Below, piece by piece: positions 61,794 to 64,000 of a stretch of DNA of 64,000 nucleotides. Under the pieces are notes generated by a model. It saw nothing but the letters and a program-made list of their open reading frames with translations, made no database searches and was not told the origin of the DNA. Each line of letters opens with the position of its first letter. The stretch's first letter is position 1. The position numbers and the translations under genes are program-made. Source of the DNA: Nostoc sp. UHCC 0926 (GTDB taxonomy: Bacteria; Cyanobacteriota; Cyanobacteriia; Cyanobacteriales; Nostocaceae); NCBI RefSeq assembly GCF_028623165.1, contig NZ_CP117768.1:5460001-5524000 (forward strand), read 5' to 3'.

Positions 61794-64000
61794 TTAATCG
61801 GCGATAATAGTGACTCGTCCTTGTGAGCCGTAGCCAACTTCACTAATATAAAGATTGGGGTCGTGAAGCTCGGCTATGATGTTTTGTACTGATTGTTTGG
61901 CATCAAGTCTGGGACTTAAATCGATCGCACGGGTAAAAACTTTTGGCCATTCCCATCTGAGAGTTTTGCTTAATCCGAATAAACCAGCGCCGATCGCCCC
62001 GAAGTTGACTTTGTACTCTAAACCGAAGGCTCCATCAAGGTGAGCAACTGTGCAGAAGCAACTACGTCCATGACGCGCGGCTTCGTTGAGGGAGGGTTTC
62101 AGGTGTTTCGCCATCAAAAATACGTGCTTGACGATCGCCTTTTCTTGTTCGTTATAAGGAATTGTCCCGGTGTGATTTCCTACATACATCGGATGCAGAT
62201 GGATAAAGGCCCCAATCGCTCCGCAGTGAGATGCGATCGCTTGCAATTGTTGTTGGAGATGTTCTTCACTCAAGTTTGCTAAGGTGACGCGGGTTACTCC
62301 TGTGGGTAAGGGCGCTTGTTGGGGGATGAGCGATTGGGGGAAGCTGATAACTACTACTTTCCAGCCTTTCTCGATTAGGGATTCAGTTAATTTATAAGTG
62401 GTGAGGGAACCATCATCGGTGATTAAACCAATGTGTCCCTCTGGTAATGTGAAATCCAAATAATCTGGCTGTGGTAAACTTCTGAGTTTGACAGGATGAC
62501 GCTGGATATTATGCTCTAATTCGGGTGGCTGTTGGACAAACTCAGGCTCAGACTTTTTTTTTTCACCTCCAGCCAACTGCTGTAGGTAATCAACTATTTG
62601 ACCGATGGTGCGGAGTTCTCCGAGTTCTTCGATATTTGGCTTGGGTAAGTTGGGGTACATTTCTTGCATCGCCCCTAAGATTTCCACCCGCTTGATGGAG
62701 TCAATCCCTAAGTCGGCTTCCATGTCCATGTCCAGTTCCAGCATCTCAACTGGATAGCCGGTCTTATCACTGGTGATCGCTAGTAGGGTTTGACCTAAAT
62801 CTGCAAATTCATCAGTTGTAAGGGGTTCTGGTTCTGGGGTGAATGCGACAACTACGCTTGTTTCAGGTAAAGTGATTACCTCAACTACGGGTGCAGTCTC
62901 AGGTAAAGTGACTACCTCAACTACGGGTGCAGTCTCTACTGGAATCTCGGTTGCTTGTTGTACTTCGTGAATTGCAATTTCTACAGAAATGTTTTTGGAA
63001 GTATGGGATTGCAGATACTCTACAACTTGACCGATGGTGCGTTTTTCTGCTAGTTCTTCTAAATTAGGCTTGGGTAAGTTGGGGTACATTTCCTGTAGCG
63101 CCCCTAAGATTTCTACCCGTTTAATCGAGTCAATCCCTAAATCGGCTTCCATGTCCATGTCCATTTCCAGCATTTCGACTGGGTAGCCCGTCTTGTCGCT
63201 GGTGATGGCTAACAGGTTTTTATCCAAGTCAACAATATCGATGGTTGCGCCAGATACAGGTGCAGCAGTTGTGGGTACTGGTTCTGCAATAACTTCGTTG
63301 ACTGGGGGTGAGCTAATTTTGACTACAAGCTCGGCTTGGGGTTCTACTACTGGGGGAACAGGTGACGCCGCTACAGGCTCTACTGTCTCAAAAGTAGGGA
63401 GTGGGGAGAAGAGATTAGGGAGCAAAGAAGAGGAATTTTCATCCTTCTTAGAAGTGGGGGATACAGGAGTTTCAACTACAGGCTCTACCACCTGGGGAGC
63501 GGGGGGGAGAGGTGCTTGAATAACTGTTGAGCCATTTTTAGCTACTGGCTCAGTTACAGGCAAAGGCTGGCTTTCTACTATCTTGGTAGTAGAGGGTACT
63601 GGTGCATCAGTAACAGTTGTTTCTGTTGTGAACGGATAGCGTACCCCGTTGCTTAGTTTCTCTGTTAGTTGAGTCGCTCCGTCACCAGAGATGATTTGAG
63701 AATACTCTTGCTGTATGAGTTGGAAAAAGTTTTTGGTATATTCCAGCTGGTCTTGGAGATATTGCTCATGGATGCGTAGGGTTTCACCTTGTTGGGAGTG
63801 AAACTGCATCATGCTACGCTCTAAGCTTTCCATGACAACTAGTTTCATTTTGGTAGTTTCCGCTGTTGATTTACTTTCACTCAACAAGGAATTCTGCTGC
63901 TGCATCAGTTGGAAAAACGCTTTGGCATATTCCATTTGATGGTTGAGATAAGTTCCGTGAACTTGTAAATTCTCGGCTTGATTTTCCTGAAACTGTGTCA
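61794..64000 (-). CDS. hglG: Carrier-protein and ketoreductase structural half, HglG (5' end outside window)
   Basis: The frame is open to the right edge; at least 735 residues, the start is not seen. It begins with two related helical repeats (VHGTYLNHQMEYAKAFFQL and IHEQYLQDQLEYTKNFFQL), then Pro/Val-rich linkers around two nearly identical carrier domains, each with GIDSIKRVEILG (phosphopantetheine Ser). The last 230 residues (GHIGLITDDGSLTTYKLT to GRVTIIAD) are the non-catalytic half of a ketoreductase, whose catalytic half opens HglD. It carries the growing chain of the heterocyst glycolipid synthase. The symbol rests on cluster order and is less sure than the function. Confidence 0.8.
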   Translation of the reverse strand, partial: TQFQENQAENLQVHGTYLNHQMEYAKAFFQLMQQQNSLLSESKSTAETTKMKLVVMESLERSMMQFHSQQGETLRIHEQYLQDQLEYTKNFFQLIQQEYSQIISGDGATQLTEKLSNGVRYPFTTETTVTDAPVPSTTKIVESQPLPVTEPVAKNGSTVIQAPLPPAPQVVEPVVETPVSPTSKKDENSSSLLPNLFSPLPTFETVEPVAASPVPPVVEPQAELVVKISSPPVNEVIAEPVPTTAAPVSGATIDIVDLDKNLLAITSDKTGYPVEMLEMDMDMEADLGIDSIKRVEILGALQEMYPNLPKPNLEELAEKRTIGQVVEYLQSHTSKNISVEIAIHEVQQATEIPVETAPVVEVVTLPETAPVVEVITLPETSVVVAFTPEPEPLTTDEFADLGQTLLAITSDKTGYPVEMLELDMDMEADLGIDSIKRVEILGAMQEMYPNLPKPNIEELGELRTIGQIVDYLQQLAGGEKKKSEPEFVQQPPELEHNIQRHPVKLRSLPQPDYLDFTLPEGHIGLITDDGSLTTYKLTESLIEKGWKVVVISFPQSLIPQQAPLPTGVTRVTLANLSEEHLQQQLQAIASHCGAIGAFIHLHPMYVGNHTGTIPYNEQEKAIVKHVFLMAKHLKPSLNEAARHGRSCFCTVAHLDGAFGLEYKVNFGAIGAGLFGLSKTLRWEWPKVFTRAIDLSPRLDAKQSVQNIIAELHDPNLYISEVGYGSQGRVTIIAD
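62585..63225 (-). repeat. Duplicated carrier-protein segment inside hglG
   Basis: Two segments (about 62585-62795 and 63010-63225) encode nearly the same carrier domain: both contain LAITSDKTGYPVEMLE, DMDMEADLGIDSIKRVEIL and QEMYPNLPKPN. They are separated by a Val/Pro/Glu-rich linker that is itself internally repeated (TAPVVEVVTLPE). Recent duplication or gene conversion is likely. Confidence 0.85.

Noticed and set aside
1..64000. tRNA, rRNA, integrase or full insertion sequence
   Set aside because: No cloverleaf with a GGTTCGAAT-type arm and no transposase or integrase motif was found; only small non-coding elements are visible.

Overview
The window is chromosomal DNA of a filamentous, heterocyst-forming cyanobacterium of the Nostoc/Anabaena type. 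The signs are very frequent HIP1 octamers (GCGATCGC), many short palindromic and tandem repeats of the Nostocales kind, an RpaA-type response regulator, and above all the heterocyst glycolipid locus hglGDCAB-hetN-hetI at the right end. No tRNA or rRNA gene and no CRISPR array was recognised.

Layout. 1-2.1 kb: a divergent pair, a cysteine hydrolase (cut by the left edge) and a TRZ/ATZ-type amidohydrolase. 2.1-6.3 kb: an AT-rich accessory patch. It holds a possible PD-(D/E)xK-type nuclease, two overlapping genes of which the second ends in a HEPN-like RNMAGH motif, a fragment of a second amidohydrolase, an orphan antitoxin with a toxin start cut off, and a histidine kinase tail. 6.4-17.5 kb: mostly housekeeping and envelope genes (ABC exporter, LpxB-like glycosyltransferase, SLH/fasciclin/beta-barrel protein, O-methyltransferase, alpha/beta hydrolase, DUF4112, BrkB family), interrupted by repeats and a zeta-toxin-like remnant. 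17.7-23.8 kb: a coiled-coil protein and a four-gene two-component cluster (CHASE3 kinase, CheY-like regulator, REC-kinase, REC-PAS-GGDEF-EAL). 24.7-31.6 kb: a TPR protein, an SDR-like protein, a repeat-rich stretch with a broken response regulator, a new small ORF with a strong ribosome site, a ClC channel with CBS and USP domains, and a Uma2 nuclease. 31.7-37 kb: a multidrug efflux block with its MarR regulator and matching palindromic operators. 37-47.7 kb: a PMT-type glycosyltransferase, a methyltransferase, an MtfA-like peptidase, an Hsp70-like ATPase with a membrane-bound partner, a SAM hydroxide adenosyltransferase-like protein, rpaA and a hydrolase. 47.9-64 kb: an AT-rich acyltransferase, then hetI, hetN and the hgl genes.

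How the genes work together. HglG (ACPs), HglD (ketoreductase, dehydratase), HglC (ketosynthase, chain-length factor, acyltransferase), HglA (PfaD-like enoyl reductase) and HglB (ACP plus thioester reductase) form a PUFA-synthase-like assembly line. It makes the long-chain alcohol of heterocyst glycolipids, and HetI supplies the phosphopantetheine arm for the ACPs. The ketosynthase/acyltransferase gene expected upstream (hglE) lies outside the window.

Most notable observations: the 2.1-5.6 kb cluster looks like an undescribed nuclease/HEPN defence-type module; HetN lacks the RGSGR pentapeptide; the ketoreductase is split between HglG and HglD with a miniature inverted-repeat element in the gap, and another such element separates hglC and hglA; and an actin-fold ATPase is paired with a membrane protein whose end resembles GrpE. 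All function calls rest on reading motifs by eye; no database search was possible.
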